This document shows positions 8,831-17,457 of a stretch of DNA of 64,000 bases, one piece after another (within the stretch, counting starts at the first letter, position 1; each line of letters opens with the position of its first letter). Source of the DNA: JAHTBL01 sp038532735 (GTDB taxonomy: Bacteria > Pseudomonadota > Alphaproteobacteria > Rhodobacterales > Rhodobacteraceae); contig JBCBAC010000003.1 in assembly GCA_038532735.1 (NCBI GenBank), positions 269,333 through 333,332 of the forward strand. The letters are read 5' to 3'. Below the pieces are notes generated by a model. The model saw nothing but the letters and a program-made list of their open reading frames with translations. It was not told where the DNA came from and did not search any database. Both the position numbers and the translations under genes were made by a program.

Positions 8831-9403
8831 ATGTCCCCACTCAAAATCAAAAAAGGCTCCACGAGCCATTCGGCCTATAACCTACGGCCCACGTTCAGCG
8901 ACGTGCAGGAGCGGCATACGCTTGCGGCGATTGTCGAGAATGAACCGGGCGTGCTCGCGCGCGTCATTGGGCTCTTCTCCGGGCGCGGCTACAACATCGA
9001 AAGCCTGACAGTGGCCGAGGTCGATCACGAAGGCCACCTATCACGGATCACGATTGTCACGACCGGGACGCCTCAGGTGATCGTGCAGATCAAAGCGCAG
9101 CTGGGCCGCATCGTGTCGGTGCATGAGGTGCACGACCTGACCGTCGAAGGCCCCGCGGTGGAGCGGGAACTGGCGATGTTCAAGGTCGCGGGCACGGGTG
9201 ACAAACGGATCGAGGCGCTGCGCCTGGCCGAGATTTTCCGCGCCAATGTGGTGGACAGTACGCTGGAGAGCTTTGTTTTCGAGATCACCGGCGCACCAGA
9301 AAAGATCGACGCGTTCGCGGATCTGATGCGGCCCTTGGGGCTGTTGGAAGTGGCGCGGACCGGGGTTGCGGCGCTGTCGCGCGGCAGCGATCAGGTCAGC
9401 TAG
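8831..9403 (+). CDS. ilvH: Acetolactate synthase, regulatory small subunit
   Basis: This 190-residue protein has an N-terminal ACT domain with LAAIVENEPGVLARVIGLFSGRG from about residue 31, and the C-terminal acetolactate-synthase small-subunit domain from about residue 105. It activates the catalytic subunit IlvI and confers feedback inhibition by valine, which binds at ACT-domain interfaces. The ribosome site AAGG lies in the tail of the preceding DUF2971 gene. Normally ilvH directly follows ilvI; here they are 984 bp apart but still in one transcriptional direction, so subunit balance may depend on read-through of the inserted gene. Confidence 0.95.
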   Translation: MSPLKIKKGSTSHSAYNLRPTFSDVQERHTLAAIVENEPGVLARVIGLFSGRGYNIESLTVAEVDHEGHLSRITIVTTGTPQVIVQIKAQLGRIVSVHEVHDLTVEGPAVERELAMFKVAGTGDKRIEALRLAEIFRANVVDSTLESFVFEITGAPEKIDAFADLMRPLGLLEVARTGVAALSRGSDQVS

Positions 9404-9482
9404 AACACAGCAAATCCCAGCTTGCCGCGCTGGATAGGCGTCACAGATAAATGTGATTTCCAACGCTTTGCCGAAAACACAA

Positions 9483-9516
9483 AAGACGGCCTGTCTTACC
9501 GTGCGGTCTCGCACGG
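9483..9516 (+). other. Two tandem hairpins downstream of ilvH
   Basis: In the gene-free 9404-9581 stretch, AAGAC-GGCCT-GTCTT (9483-9497) is followed directly by CCGTGCG-GTCT-CGCACGG (9499-9516). There is no T-run, so this is not a standard terminator. It may stabilise the 3' end of the ilv transcript. Confidence 0.35.
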
Positions 9517-9581
9517 CATGAGCACGTAGAACCTACAGCGACGCGCTGACGTGTCTTGTCCCATGACTGCCCCAGAAACAA

Positions 9582-9613
9582 GAAAGGCCACATCCCTGGG
9601 GATGTGACCTTTC
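9582..9613 (-). terminator. Terminator of the EF-hand gene
   Basis: CACATCC (9589-9595) pairs with GGATGTG (9600-9606) around a CTGG loop. After one mismatch the stem continues with six more pairs (9582-9587 with 9608-9613). On the minus strand the stem is followed by a T-rich tail, and the EF-hand gene ends at 9673. It could also stop ilv transcripts from the other side. Confidence 0.6.
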
Positions 9614-9672
9614 AAGATCTGACCTGCCACGCGCCGCAAGAGGCAACCGACACGCAGCAGCTCGGGAGGGTC

Positions 9673-9918
9673 TTAGCCGTCCGTTACGGGCAGCACAGCC
9701 GCGTCTTGCGCAGCCTTGAACTCGTCCGCATCAATCGTGCCGTCGCCATTCGCGTCCATCGCGGCAAACAGGTCTTCGCTGAGCGTCGGATATGCAGCCT
9801 GAAGCTCTTCCATGCTCATCACGCCGTCACCATCGGTGTCGATTTCGGTGTTGGCGAATGCCGTTGTGGAGAGAGCCAGAGCCGTCAGGCCAGCGAGGGT
9901 AAGGGTCATGGTTTTCAT
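9673..9918 (-). CDS. Periplasmic EF-hand calcium-binding protein
   Basis: This 81-residue exported protein has a Sec signal peptide (residues 1-22, cleavage likely after AFA). Two EF-hand loops follow: DTDGDGVMSMEE near residue 27 and DANGDGTIDADE near residue 54. Both carry the Asp/Asn-x-Asp-x-Asp-Gly pattern needed for Ca2+. The ATG at 9918 follows AAGGAG at a spacing of 8 nt, so the TTG two codons upstream is rejected. It is divergent from a sigma-factor gene. A role in calcium buffering or signalling in the envelope is plausible but not shown. Confidence 0.85.
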   Translation of the reverse strand: MKTMTLTLAGLTALALSTTAFANTEIDTDGDGVMSMEELQAAYPTLSEDLFAAMDANGDGTIDADEFKAAQDAAVLPVTDG

Positions 9919-10181
9919 CTGCAAAACTCCTTGATTTGCATCTTTGTCATGAAGGGCGTGTCTTGCGCCTTCACAGGGATAAAGCCGCCAGAGCAGCGTT
10001 TATTCCGGGCGAGATTGCAGGGAAGCGTCTGCGCGCAAGGGCTTGCCGATCGCCCGCGCAGCAATGGGCGAGCGGTCGCGCAAAAAGGCGTTTTCGCCTG
10101 ATTTGGCAGGAATCCCCCAGGTTGCGACGTGGGCTGAGACTGCCACTTATAGCGCTCAAACCCATGCAAGGGAGTGTTGTT

Positions 10182-10691
10182 ATGAATATGCATCATGCAA
10201 AGTTTGAACGGGATATGGCTGCTTTGACCCCCGACCTGTTACGGCTTGCCCGCCATATCGGACGCGACGCGCAAGAAGCTGAAGATGTCGTGCAGGACGT
10301 GCTGCTGAGCACGTTGCGCCGGTGCCGCGCGCGCGGGCCGATTGAAGATCTGCGCCCCTACCTGCACGCCGCCCTGCGCAACCGTCTGCGGCGCCCGGCT
10401 GAGAAAGCCGAGGAAAGCGAGGTCGAGCCTGCCGCCCCCGGTCAGGCCGAAGACCGTCTGATGCTGCGTGATGTGGAGGAAGCCTTGGCCGCCCTGCCCG
10501 ACGATCAGGCGCAAGTCCTGCGGGCCTTCGCGCTGGATGGGGAAAGCTATGCCAGCATTGCTGCCAAGCTGAAACTGCCAGCGGGCACGGTCATGTCAAA
10601 GCTCGCCCGCGCGCGGGCGCATCTGCGCGACCAGCTCGATCTGCCCGATGGGACAGCGGTTGCAGCCCTGATCGCGCCCCGCGACGGCTAG
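10182..10691 (+). CDS. ECF-type RNA polymerase sigma factor
   Basis: This 169-residue protein has the two-domain layout of ECF sigma factors. Sigma region 2 lies at about residues 15-75 (LLRLARHIGRDAQEAEDVVQDVLL). Region 4 lies at about 105-155, with LPDDQAQVLRAFALDGESYASIA and a helix-turn-helix ending in GTVMSKLARARAHLRDQL. It should direct core polymerase to a small regulon. The ATG at 10182 has AAGGGAG upstream; a longer in-frame extension from 9936 is rejected. No anti-sigma factor lies beside it, so its control is unclear. The neighbouring EF-hand gene shares the divergent promoter region and is a possible target. Confidence 0.85.
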   Translation: MNMHHAKFERDMAALTPDLLRLARHIGRDAQEAEDVVQDVLLSTLRRCRARGPIEDLRPYLHAALRNRLRRPAEKAEESEVEPAAPGQAEDRLMLRDVEEALAALPDDQAQVLRAFALDGESYASIAAKLKLPAGTVMSKLARARAHLRDQLDLPDGTAVAALIAPRDG

Positions 10692-10756
10692 GCCTCTTTA
10701 CGGCGGCGGGCGGGCGTCGCACAACGCGCAGGCAGATTGCGCAAGGACCCTGCCCG

Positions 10757-12256
10757 ATGACGAACCCGCTTTATGACGCGCTGTTTGGCCGCCACGCCAC
10801 GGCGGACACTCCGTTTCTGATCCTGCCGGGTGGCAATGACCTCACGCACAGCGCCTTCGTCGCCCGTGCCGCGCAGTTCGCCCATGCTTTGATGCAAAGC
10901 GGTGTGGGTGTCGGGGACCGGGTTGCGGTGCAAGTCGCCAAATCCGCCGACGCGCTGGCGCTTTATGCGGGCTGCGTGCAGGCAGGTGCGGTCTTTCTGC
11001 CGCTCAATACCGCCTATACTGGAGAGGAGTTGCGCTATTTCGTAGAGAATAGCGGCGCGCGCGTCTTTGTGTGTGATCCGGCGGAGGCAGAAGCGCTGAC
11101 CCCGATGGCCGAGGGCACAGGTGCCACGCTTTTGACGTTGTCGGATGCGGGCGGCGGGAGCCTTGCGGCGCTGGCCGATACGCAGGCCACCAGCTTTGAG
11201 ACCGTGGCGCGGGGCGAGGATGATCTGGCGGCGCTCCTTTATACGTCCGGCACCACCGGGCGCTCCAAAGGGGCGATGCTGAGCCAGCGCAACTTGCTGA
11301 GCAATGCGCAGACGCTGACAGATCTGTGGCGCTTTACGGATCGGGATGTTCTGCTCCACGCGCTCCCGATTTTTCACACGCACGGTCTGTTCGTGGCCAC
11401 CAACATCACGCTTCTGGCCGGTGGCGCGATGATCCTGCTGCCAAAATTCGACCGCGACGCGATGATCGCGCATCTACCGCGTGCCACGGCGATGATGGGC
11501 GTGCCGACCTTCTACACACGGCTTCTGGAGGATGACCGCTTTGATCGCGATCTAACTGCGCATATGCGGCTTTTCATCTCCGGCTCTGCCCCGCTTCTGG
11601 CCAGCACCCATGAGGCGTTCGCCGCGCGCACCGGCCACCGGATTCTGGAGCGCTACGGGATGACGGAGACGAACATGAACACCTCCAACCCCTATGACGG
11701 GCCGCGCGTCGCAGGCACTGTCGGGCCGCCCCTGCCGGATGTGGAGCTCAAGGTGACGGATCCAGCGACGGGTGAGACGCTGCCGGATGGCGAGATTGGC
11801 CAGATCGAAGTGCGTGGGCCGAACGTGTTTCAAGGCTATTGGCAGATGCCAGAGAAGACGGCTGAGGAGCTGCGCACGGACGGGTTCTTCATCACGGGCG
11901 ATCTGGGGCTGATCGATGCGCAAGGCTATGTGCAAATCGTCGGGCGCAACAAGGATTTGATCATCTTGGGCGGTTACAACGTTTATCCCAAAGAGATCGA
12001 GTTGGTGCTGGATACGCAACCCGGTGTCGTGGAGAGCGCGGTGATTGGCGTGCCGGATTCCGATTTCGGCGAGAGCGTGCTGGCGGTGGTGGTTTCTGAC
12101 GGAGCGCTGGATGTGGAGGGGCTGCGCACGGCCTGTGCGGAGCGGTTGGCCCGGTTCAAGCATCCGCGCGAATTTGTGGTTGTCGACGCCCTGCCCCGTA
12201 ACACGATGGGCAAAGTGCAAAAGAATGTGCTGCGCGATCAATATGGGTCTGCTTGA
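10757..12256 (+). CDS. matB: Malonyl-CoA synthetase (acyl-adenylate-forming enzyme)
   Basis: This 499-residue ATP-dependent ligase of the AMP-binding superfamily activates malonate (or methylmalonate) to the CoA thioester. Visible are the phosphate-binding loop YTSGTTGRSKGAMLSQ (about residue 160), the MatB-like A5 motif ERYGMTETNMNTSNP (about 295), the hinge GRNKDLIILGGYNVYPKEIE (about 395), and the catalytic Lys in PRNTMGKVQK near the C-terminus. The RYGMTETNMNTSNP signature separates it from ordinary fatty acyl-CoA ligases. In many bacteria matB sits with malonyl-CoA decarboxylase matA, which is not seen here. A ribosome site AAGGA precedes the start. It follows the sigma gene by 65 bp and may be independent of it. 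Confidence 0.88.
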   Translation: MTNPLYDALFGRHATADTPFLILPGGNDLTHSAFVARAAQFAHALMQSGVGVGDRVAVQVAKSADALALYAGCVQAGAVFLPLNTAYTGEELRYFVENSGARVFVCDPAEAEALTPMAEGTGATLLTLSDAGGGSLAALADTQATSFETVARGEDDLAALLYTSGTTGRSKGAMLSQRNLLSNAQTLTDLWRFTDRDVLLHALPIFHTHGLFVATNITLLAGGAMILLPKFDRDAMIAHLPRATAMMGVPTFYTRLLEDDRFDRDLTAHMRLFISGSAPLLASTHEAFAARTGHRILERYGMTETNMNTSNPYDGPRVAGTVGPPLPDVELKVTDPATGETLPDGEIGQIEVRGPNVFQGYWQMPEKTAEELRTDGFFITGDLGLIDAQGYVQIVGRNKDLIILGGYNVYPKEIELVLDTQPGVVESAVIGVPDSDFGESVLAVVVSDGALDVEGLRTACAERLARFKHPREFVVVDALPRNTMGKVQKNVLRDQYGSA

Positions 12257-12267
12257 TCCATCAGGTT

Positions 12268-12457
12268 TTGCGCTTTGGCTTCGCCAAATCGCCACGCGCG
12301 GGCTTGCTGCGCAACCCCGCGCGGCCTCCGGCGGGGATATTTTGAAAAAGCGAAGACATTCGGAACAGACCTTTCTTTCGCTTTTTCGCAATATCCTGAG
12401 GGGGGTCTGGGGGGGCAAAGCCCCCCAGCGAGGCGATTTGGCGAAGCCAAAGCGCAA
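12268..12457. repeat. 190-bp nested palindromic element
   Basis: The ends are 26-bp perfect inverted repeats (12268-12293 and 12432-12457, beginning TTGCGCTTTGGCTTCG). Inside are a 20-bp inverted pair with two mismatches (12335-12354 with 12377-12396), a GCGCGGG/CCCGCGC hairpin (12296-12322), and CTGGGGGG/CCCCCCAG around GCAAAG (12407-12428). No open frame of merit is inside. It resembles a REP/MITE-like intergenic element that can fold into a cruciform or a long RNA stem; it lies between matB and the nrdJ terminator, convergent genes. Mobility is inferred; target-site duplications were not found by eye. Confidence 0.7.
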
Positions 12458-12538
12458 TAAAGGTCAACGGGCCATCCTTTGAAATATTTCTGTGGTTTTG
12501 CAGGTGCAGGCTCATATCGCGGGGCCAGCACGCTCAAG

Positions 12539-12566
12539 AAAAAAGGGGAGCCATAAAGGCCCCCCT
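12539..12566 (-). terminator. Rho-independent terminator of nrdJ
   Basis: On the minus strand AGGGGGGCC pairs with GGCTCCCCT (one G-T pair) around TTTAT, followed by a run of T. It lies about 100 bp past the nrdJ stop. Confidence 0.75.
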
Positions 12567-12662
12567 GTAAGTCTCGCCACTCAGGCTCATTCTGGTGTAC
12601 CGCCCGGTTTCTGCCTGCGGCCTGAGCGTCGTCAGGGGCGAGCGCACCCGCCCCGGATCCCT

Positions 12663-15600
12663 TTAGCTACACCCGGAGGTGCCACCGCAGGTATTGCACT
12701 TCATGCAGGTGCCGTTGCGCACGAGGGTGTAGTTGCCGCACTCACCGCACGGGTCGCCCTCATAGCCCTGCATTTTTGCCTTGGCGCGTGCATCCATCTG
12801 GACGGTGCCCGAAGACAGAGCCGTCGTGGTGGATGTCGCGACTTCCGGCACCAGCGTTTGCAGCGTCGCCACCGGATCAACCGATCCGTCCAGCGCCACG
12901 GCGCCTGATGCCCCGCCTTGCAGCACGACCAGCTCTTGCGGGACGCGCTTGCGCAGGTAGCCGGTGGAGCTGATCTGCTTGAGCACTTCCAGGGACTTGG
13001 ACGCCGCGGTGTCGCTGACTTCTGCGATATTGCGCTCTTCCTCGCCGCGACCCAGATCATCGAAGGACGCGCCTTCGGGCTTCACATGGGCCAGATCGGT
13101 GCGGTCCAGATAGCTGACAGCGAGTTCGCGGAAGATATAGTCGAGGATCGACGTCGCGTTCTTGATGCTGTCATTGCCCTGCACCATGCCCGCAGGCTCA
13201 AACTTGGTGAAGGTGAAGGCATCGACGAACTCTTCCAGCGGCACGCCGTACTGGAGACCCACGGACACGGCGATGGCGAAGTTGTTCATCATCGCGCGGA
13301 AACCCGCGCCTTCCTTGTGCATGTCGATGAAGATCTCGCCGAGCTTGCCATCTTCATACTCACCCGTGCGCAGATAGACCTTGTGACCGCCTACGATGGC
13401 TTTTTGAGTGTAGCCCTTGCGGCGCTCGGGCATCTTCTCGCGCTCGGTGCGCAGGATCTCTTTGACGACGATCTTCTCGACGATCTTTTCGGCCAGAACG
13501 GTGGCTTTTTCCTGAGCAGAACCGCTTTCCAGCACCTCTTGCGCCTCTTCGTCATCCTCGACCAGCGAGGCGGCCAGAGGCTGGCTGAGCTTAGAGCCGT
13601 CACGATAGAGCGCGTTGGCTTTGACACCCAGCGACCAGCTGAGCTCATAGGCCTTCTGGCAGTCCTCGATGGTTGCGTCATTCGGCATGTTGATCGTCTT
13701 GGAGATCGCACCCGAGATGAAGGACTGTGCTGCGGCCATCATGTAGATGTGGCTGTCAACGCTGAGGAAGCGCTTGCCTTTCTTGCCGCAGGGGTTGGCG
13801 CAGTCGAAGACCACGTAGTGCTCTTCCTTCAGGTGCGGCGCCCCTTCCAGCGTCATGGTTCCGCAGACGTGATCGTTGGCCGCGTCGATATCGGCTTTCG
13901 AGAAGCCGAGGTGGCGCAGCAAATCGAAAGTCGGGTCGTTCAGCTTCTCGGCGGGGATGCCGAGGACATTGGTGCAGAACTCTTCGCCCAGCGTCCACTG
14001 GTTGAAGACGAAGCGGATGTCGAAGGCCGAGGCCAGCGCGCCTTCCACCTTGTCCAGCTCATTCTGGCCAAAGCCATGACCCACCAGCGAGGTGTGGTTG
14101 ATGCCCGGCGCGTTACCCAAGGAAGCGTGACCGACGGCGTAGCTGACGATCTCCTCGATCTGGCTGGAGGAATAGCCCAGCGTTTCAAGCGCGGCAGGAA
14201 CCGAGCGGTTGATGATCTTGAAGTAGCCGCCCCCTGCGAGCTTTTTGAACTTCACGAGTGCGAAGTCAGGCTCGATCCCCGTGGTGTCACAATCCATGAC
14301 CAAACCGATGGTGCCGGTGGGGGCAATCACAGTCGCTTGGGCGTTGCGGTAGCCGTGCTTTTCGCCCAGCTCGAGCGCTTCGTCCCAGCTTTGCTTGGCC
14401 AGTTCGATCAGGCGTGCATCGGGGCAGTTGGCTGCATCGAGCGGCAATGGCTTGACGGCAAGCTCTTCATATGTGTCCGACGCATAGGCGGCAGCGCGGT
14501 GGTTGCGCATCACGCGGAGCATGTGATCGGCGTTCTTCTTGTAACCCGGGAACGGGCCAAGCTCACCTGCCATTTCAGCAGACGTGGCGTAGGACACACC
14601 GGTCATGATTGCGGTCAACGCACCGCACATGGCGCGGCCTTCGTCGCTGTCATAGCCGTAGCCCATGTTCATCAGCAGGCCGCCGATGTTTGCATAGCCC
14701 AGACCCAGTGTGCGGAAGTCATAGGAGCGCTGCGCGATTTCCTTGGAGGGGAACTGCGCCATCATCACCGAGATTTCGAGCGTGACGGTCCACAGGCGCG
14801 TGGCGTGCATGTAGTCATCCGCTGCGAATTCGCCGTCCTTATAGAAGGTCAGCAGGTTCATCGAGGCAAGGTTACAGGCGGTGTCATCGAGGAACATGTA
14901 TTCCGAGCACGGGTTGGAGCCACGGATCTCGCCGTCTTCGGGGCATGTGTGCCATGCGTTGACCGTGTCGTGGTACTGGATGCCGGGATCGGCGCAGGCC
15001 CAGGCGGCGTGGCCCACCTGCTCCCACAGATCGCGGGCTTGCACGGTCTTGTGGACCTTGCCGTCCTTGCGGTTGATGAGATCCCATGTGCCGTCTTCTT
15101 CCACCGCTTTCAGGAACGCATCGGTGACGCGGATCGAGTTGTTGGAGTTCTGGCCGGAGACCGAGTTATAGGCTTCGCTATCCCAATCGGTGTCATAGGT
15201 CGGAAACTCGATGCTTGTGTGGCCTTGCTTGGCGTAATCCAGCACGCGCTTGACGTAGGTCTCTGGGATCGCGACCTTTTTGGCCGCGCGAACGGCGTCT
15301 TTCAGGCCCGGGTTCACCTTGGGATCGTAGGCGTCTTCTTCCTTGCCGTCCCATGCCTTGATCGCGGCGAAGATCGCGTTCAGCTTTTCTTCATGCATTT
15401 TGGAGCCTGCGACGATGGACGCCACTTTCTGCTCTTCCAGCACCTTCCAGTTGATGAATTCCTCGATATCGGGGTGGTCGGCATCGACGATCACCATCTT
15501 GGCCGCGCGGCGCGTGGTGCCGCCAGACTTGATCGCACCAGCTGCGCGGTCACCGATTTTCAGGAAGCCCATGAGGCCCGAGGATTTGCCGCCACCGGAC

Positions 15601-16334
15601 AGGCTCTCGCCCGCTGCGCGGAGGTGGGAGAAGTTGGTGCCGGTGCCGGAGCCATATTTGAAGAGACGCGCTTCGCGGACCCACAGGTCCATGATGCCGC
15701 CGTCATTCACCAGATCATCGGCGCAGGACTGGATGAAGCAGGCGTGGGGCTGCGGATGCTCGTAAGCGCTGTCGGATTTGGTCAGCTTGCCAGTTTTATA
15801 GTCGACATAGTGGTGACCCTGGCTGGGGCCGTCGATGCCGTAGGCCCAGTGCAGGCCTGTGTTGAACCACTGTGGGCTGTTGGGTGCCGCACGCTGGGTC
15901 GCCAGCATGTGGCGCATCTCGTCATAATAGGCTTTGGCGTCGGCCTCGGTCGTGAAGTAGCCACCTTTCCAGCCCCAATAGGTCCAGGCACCGGCGAGAC
16001 GGTCGAAGACCTGCTTGGCCGAGGTTTCGCCAACGAAACGCGCGTCTTCGGGCAGCTTGGCGAGGGCTTTTTCGTCGGGCACGGACTTCCACAAGAATTC
16101 CGGCACCCCCTTTTCCTTCACCTTCTTGAGAACTGCTGCAACGCCTGCCTTGCGGAAATATTTCTGCGCGATCACGTCGCTGGCGACTTGGCTCCAACTT
16201 GCTGGCACTTCCAGATCGGCCAGATGAAAGACGACCGTCCCATCCGGATTTCTGATCTCGGAGGTGGTCGTTACAAAGTCCAGATCGGCGTAAGCGTCGT
16301 TGGTGTCGCGTGTAAACTTGCGTTCAATCTTCAT
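12663..16334 (-). CDS. nrdJ: Adenosylcobalamin-dependent (class II) ribonucleotide reductase
   Basis: This 1223-residue cytosolic enzyme reduces ribonucleotides to deoxyribonucleotides, using coenzyme B12 to make the thiyl radical, so it needs no separate radical subunit or oxygen. The catalytic alpha/beta barrel occupies roughly residues 90-850; motifs include PNSPQWFNTGLHWAYG, SGTGTNFSHLRAAGE and NPCSEYMFLDDTACNLASMN. The C-terminus holds two Cys-x2-Cys pairs (CGECGNY, CMKCNTCGG), as in NrdJ redox or zinc tails. The ATG at 16334 is used; a TTG 54 bp upstream is possible. No nrdAB is nearby. The long upstream region contains a candidate NrdR box, and a terminator follows the gene. Confidence 0.95.
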   Translation of the reverse strand: MKIERKFTRDTNDAYADLDFVTTTSEIRNPDGTVVFHLADLEVPASWSQVASDVIAQKYFRKAGVAAVLKKVKEKGVPEFLWKSVPDEKALAKLPEDARFVGETSAKQVFDRLAGAWTYWGWKGGYFTTEADAKAYYDEMRHMLATQRAAPNSPQWFNTGLHWAYGIDGPSQGHHYVDYKTGKLTKSDSAYEHPQPHACFIQSCADDLVNDGGIMDLWVREARLFKYGSGTGTNFSHLRAAGESLSGGGKSSGLMGFLKIGDRAAGAIKSGGTTRRAAKMVIVDADHPDIEEFINWKVLEEQKVASIVAGSKMHEEKLNAIFAAIKAWDGKEEDAYDPKVNPGLKDAVRAAKKVAIPETYVKRVLDYAKQGHTSIEFPTYDTDWDSEAYNSVSGQNSNNSIRVTDAFLKAVEEDGTWDLINRKDGKVHKTVQARDLWEQVGHAAWACADPGIQYHDTVNAWHTCPEDGEIRGSNPCSEYMFLDDTACNLASMNLLTFYKDGEFAADDYMHATRLWTVTLEISVMMAQFPSKEIAQRSYDFRTLGLGYANIGGLLMNMGYGYDSDEGRAMCGALTAIMTGVSYATSAEMAGELGPFPGYKKNADHMLRVMRNHRAAAYASDTYEELAVKPLPLDAANCPDARLIELAKQSWDEALELGEKHGYRNAQATVIAPTGTIGLVMDCDTTGIEPDFALVKFKKLAGGGYFKIINRSVPAALETLGYSSSQIEEIVSYAVGHASLGNAPGINHTSLVGHGFGQNELDKVEGALASAFDIRFVFNQWTLGEEFCTNVLGIPAEKLNDPTFDLLRHLGFSKADIDAANDHVCGTMTLEGAPHLKEEHYVVFDCANPCGKKGKRFLSVDSHIYMMAAAQSFISGAISKTINMPNDATIEDCQKAYELSWSLGVKANALYRDGSKLSQPLAASLVEDDEEAQEVLESGSAQEKATVLAEKIVEKIVVKEILRTEREKMPERRKGYTQKAIVGGHKVYLRTGEYEDGKLGEIFIDMHKEGAGFRAMMNNFAIAVSVGLQYGVPLEEFVDAFTFTKFEPAGMVQGNDSIKNATSILDYIFRELAVSYLDRTDLAHVKPEGASFDDLGRGEEERNIAEVSDTAASKSLEVLKQISSTGYLRKRVPQELVVLQGGASGAVALDGSVDPVATLQTLVPEVATSTTTALSSGTVQMDARAKAKMQGYEGDPCGECGNYTLVRNGTCMKCNTCGGTSGCS

Positions 16335-16518
16335 TTCCCGTGCCCCGTAAAGCGTGTTTCGTTTTGTGGCCGGGACGTTGCCCGACAATATTGCCTCGCG
16401 GGACGCTGGCGAAAGACAACCCGCAGCGATCGCTGATGCGATTGCCCTCGCTCCCGAAAGAGCGCGTGTGATGTGGTATCCGTCCCTCGCTGGTCTGCCT
16501 GAACCCCATTTGGTAGGG

Positions 16519-16532
16519 CACTAAATCTAGTG
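16519..16532. promoter_or_regulatory. Candidate NrdR box upstream of nrdJ
   Basis: CACTAAATCTAGTG is a dyad (CACTA/TAGTG) matching the known NrdR-box pattern (CACTATATATAGTG) at 12 of 14 positions by eye. NrdR represses ribonucleotide reductase genes, usually from a tandem pair of boxes; no convincing second box was found about 31 bp either side. It lies 185 bp upstream of nrdJ. Confidence 0.42.
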
Positions 16533-16833
16533 GCTATCTGACCCGCCAGCACAAGGTGACGTATCTGGCCCTACGCGGTCAACGGAATTTTTATCGATTT
16601 CGGATATTTTTCACGGTTGACGTGAGCGGGGTTTGACCCACCCCGGGGCGCATGGTGATTCACTCAGCGTAAACCTTCTGGGGATAAAGATCGGAACAAA
16701 TCTGTGCATAAGTGCAAATGCCGCTGAAACGCCAAAGGTTTAGACCCCAAAGCCCCTCATCCTCGCACAAATCGGACGCTTTTTTGGCCAGCCCGCGAAT
16801 CTACGTCGCGCACATGACACGGTTGTGACAGGA

Positions 16834-16861
16834 CAGCGAGAATAGCCCGCTTATCTCGCTG
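16834..16861 (+). promoter_or_regulatory. Inverted repeat upstream of the lipoprotein gene
   Basis: CAGCGAGA (16834-16841) and TCTCGCTG (16854-16861) are perfect inverted repeats separated by 12 bases. They end 36 bp before the lipoprotein start. They could be an operator or an mRNA leader hairpin. Confidence 0.35.
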
Positions 16862-16897
16862 GTAACCCGACCGATTCTCAAGGACACTACTACTATC

Positions 16898-17362
16898 ATG
16901 CTTCGCATCGCCTCTCTCCTTGCTCTCCCACTCCTTGTTATGGGATGTAGCCAGACCTCTATATCTGGGGGTGGCTCAGTGGAGCGGGATATGGATCAGG
17001 CCGCGTTTTTCAGCGAGTTTCCGTCACTGCTGTTCACTGCTGCCGGGGAGGCCTGCAATGGGCCTGGCGATATCCTGGTGCAGGAGTCTGAAGGCTCGCT
17101 GCGCTGCGAGGTGTTGCCGGACCCGCCTTCGGCTGCGGCGCTGATTCTGACTTATGACGGAACGATCGAAAAGCTGCCCACATATGTGATCGCGTTTGAT
17201 ACAGAGCCACGCGATGACGGGTTTGTTGTCCGCAACGAGGCGTATATCCGCGTGCCCCAGTTGAATGGCGGCGAAGTGCGGATCAAAACGCCAGATCGCC
17301 GCCGGACGCGTGACATTCGTCAGATTTTCACAGCCGCCGGTGGCACGATCCTGTCGCCCTAG
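16898..17362 (+). CDS. Putative lipoprotein of unknown function
   Basis: This 154-residue protein begins with a lipoprotein signal peptide ending in the lipobox LVMGC (Cys17), so it is probably acylated and membrane-anchored on the periplasmic side. The mature part contains two further cysteines (in EACNGPGD and LRCEVLPD) that could form a disulfide, and a basic stretch, KTPDRRRTRD, near the end. I do not recognise a family. The ATG at 16898 follows an AAGGACA ribosome site. The next two genes downstream also encode exported proteins, but each has its own spacer, so an operon is not certain. Confidence 0.7.
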   Translation: MLRIASLLALPLLVMGCSQTSISGGGSVERDMDQAAFFSEFPSLLFTAAGEACNGPGDILVQESEGSLRCEVLPDPPSAAALILTYDGTIEKLPTYVIAFDTEPRDDGFVVRNEAYIRVPQLNGGEVRIKTPDRRRTRDIRQIFTAAGGTILSP

Positions 17363-17457
17363 GTTCCGTAATCTGGCGGGATACTGCCCAAGGCGGTTCC
17401 CCGCCGAACGGTTTTCCACAAGTGCGCTTACAGTATCTCCAATCAATGGAGGTCCAT

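Larger units (their letters stand above)
16335..16897. other. Gene-free 563-bp divergent region between nrdJ and a lipoprotein gene
   Basis: It holds the candidate NrdR box and an inverted repeat (both listed separately). I looked for a cobalamin riboswitch and found no recognisable B12-box core. No credible small gene is visible. Confidence 0.5.

Noticed and set aside
11326..12908. Several short frames overlapping matB and its 3' intergenic element
   Set aside because: They alternate strand and frame across the palindromic element and lack ribosome sites; the palindromes create mirrored frames on both strands.
12918..16436. Long plus-strand open frame opposite nrdJ (over 1100 codons)
   Set aside because: It is the antisense shadow of nrdJ, created by high third-position GC; it has no ribosome site and no recognisable domains, while nrdJ on the other strand is unambiguous.
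16335..16897. Cobalamin riboswitch expected upstream of the B12-dependent reductase
   Set aside because: No recognisable B12-box core or characteristic pairing elements were found by eye; NrdJ-type genes usually are not controlled this way. A covariance-model search would settle it.
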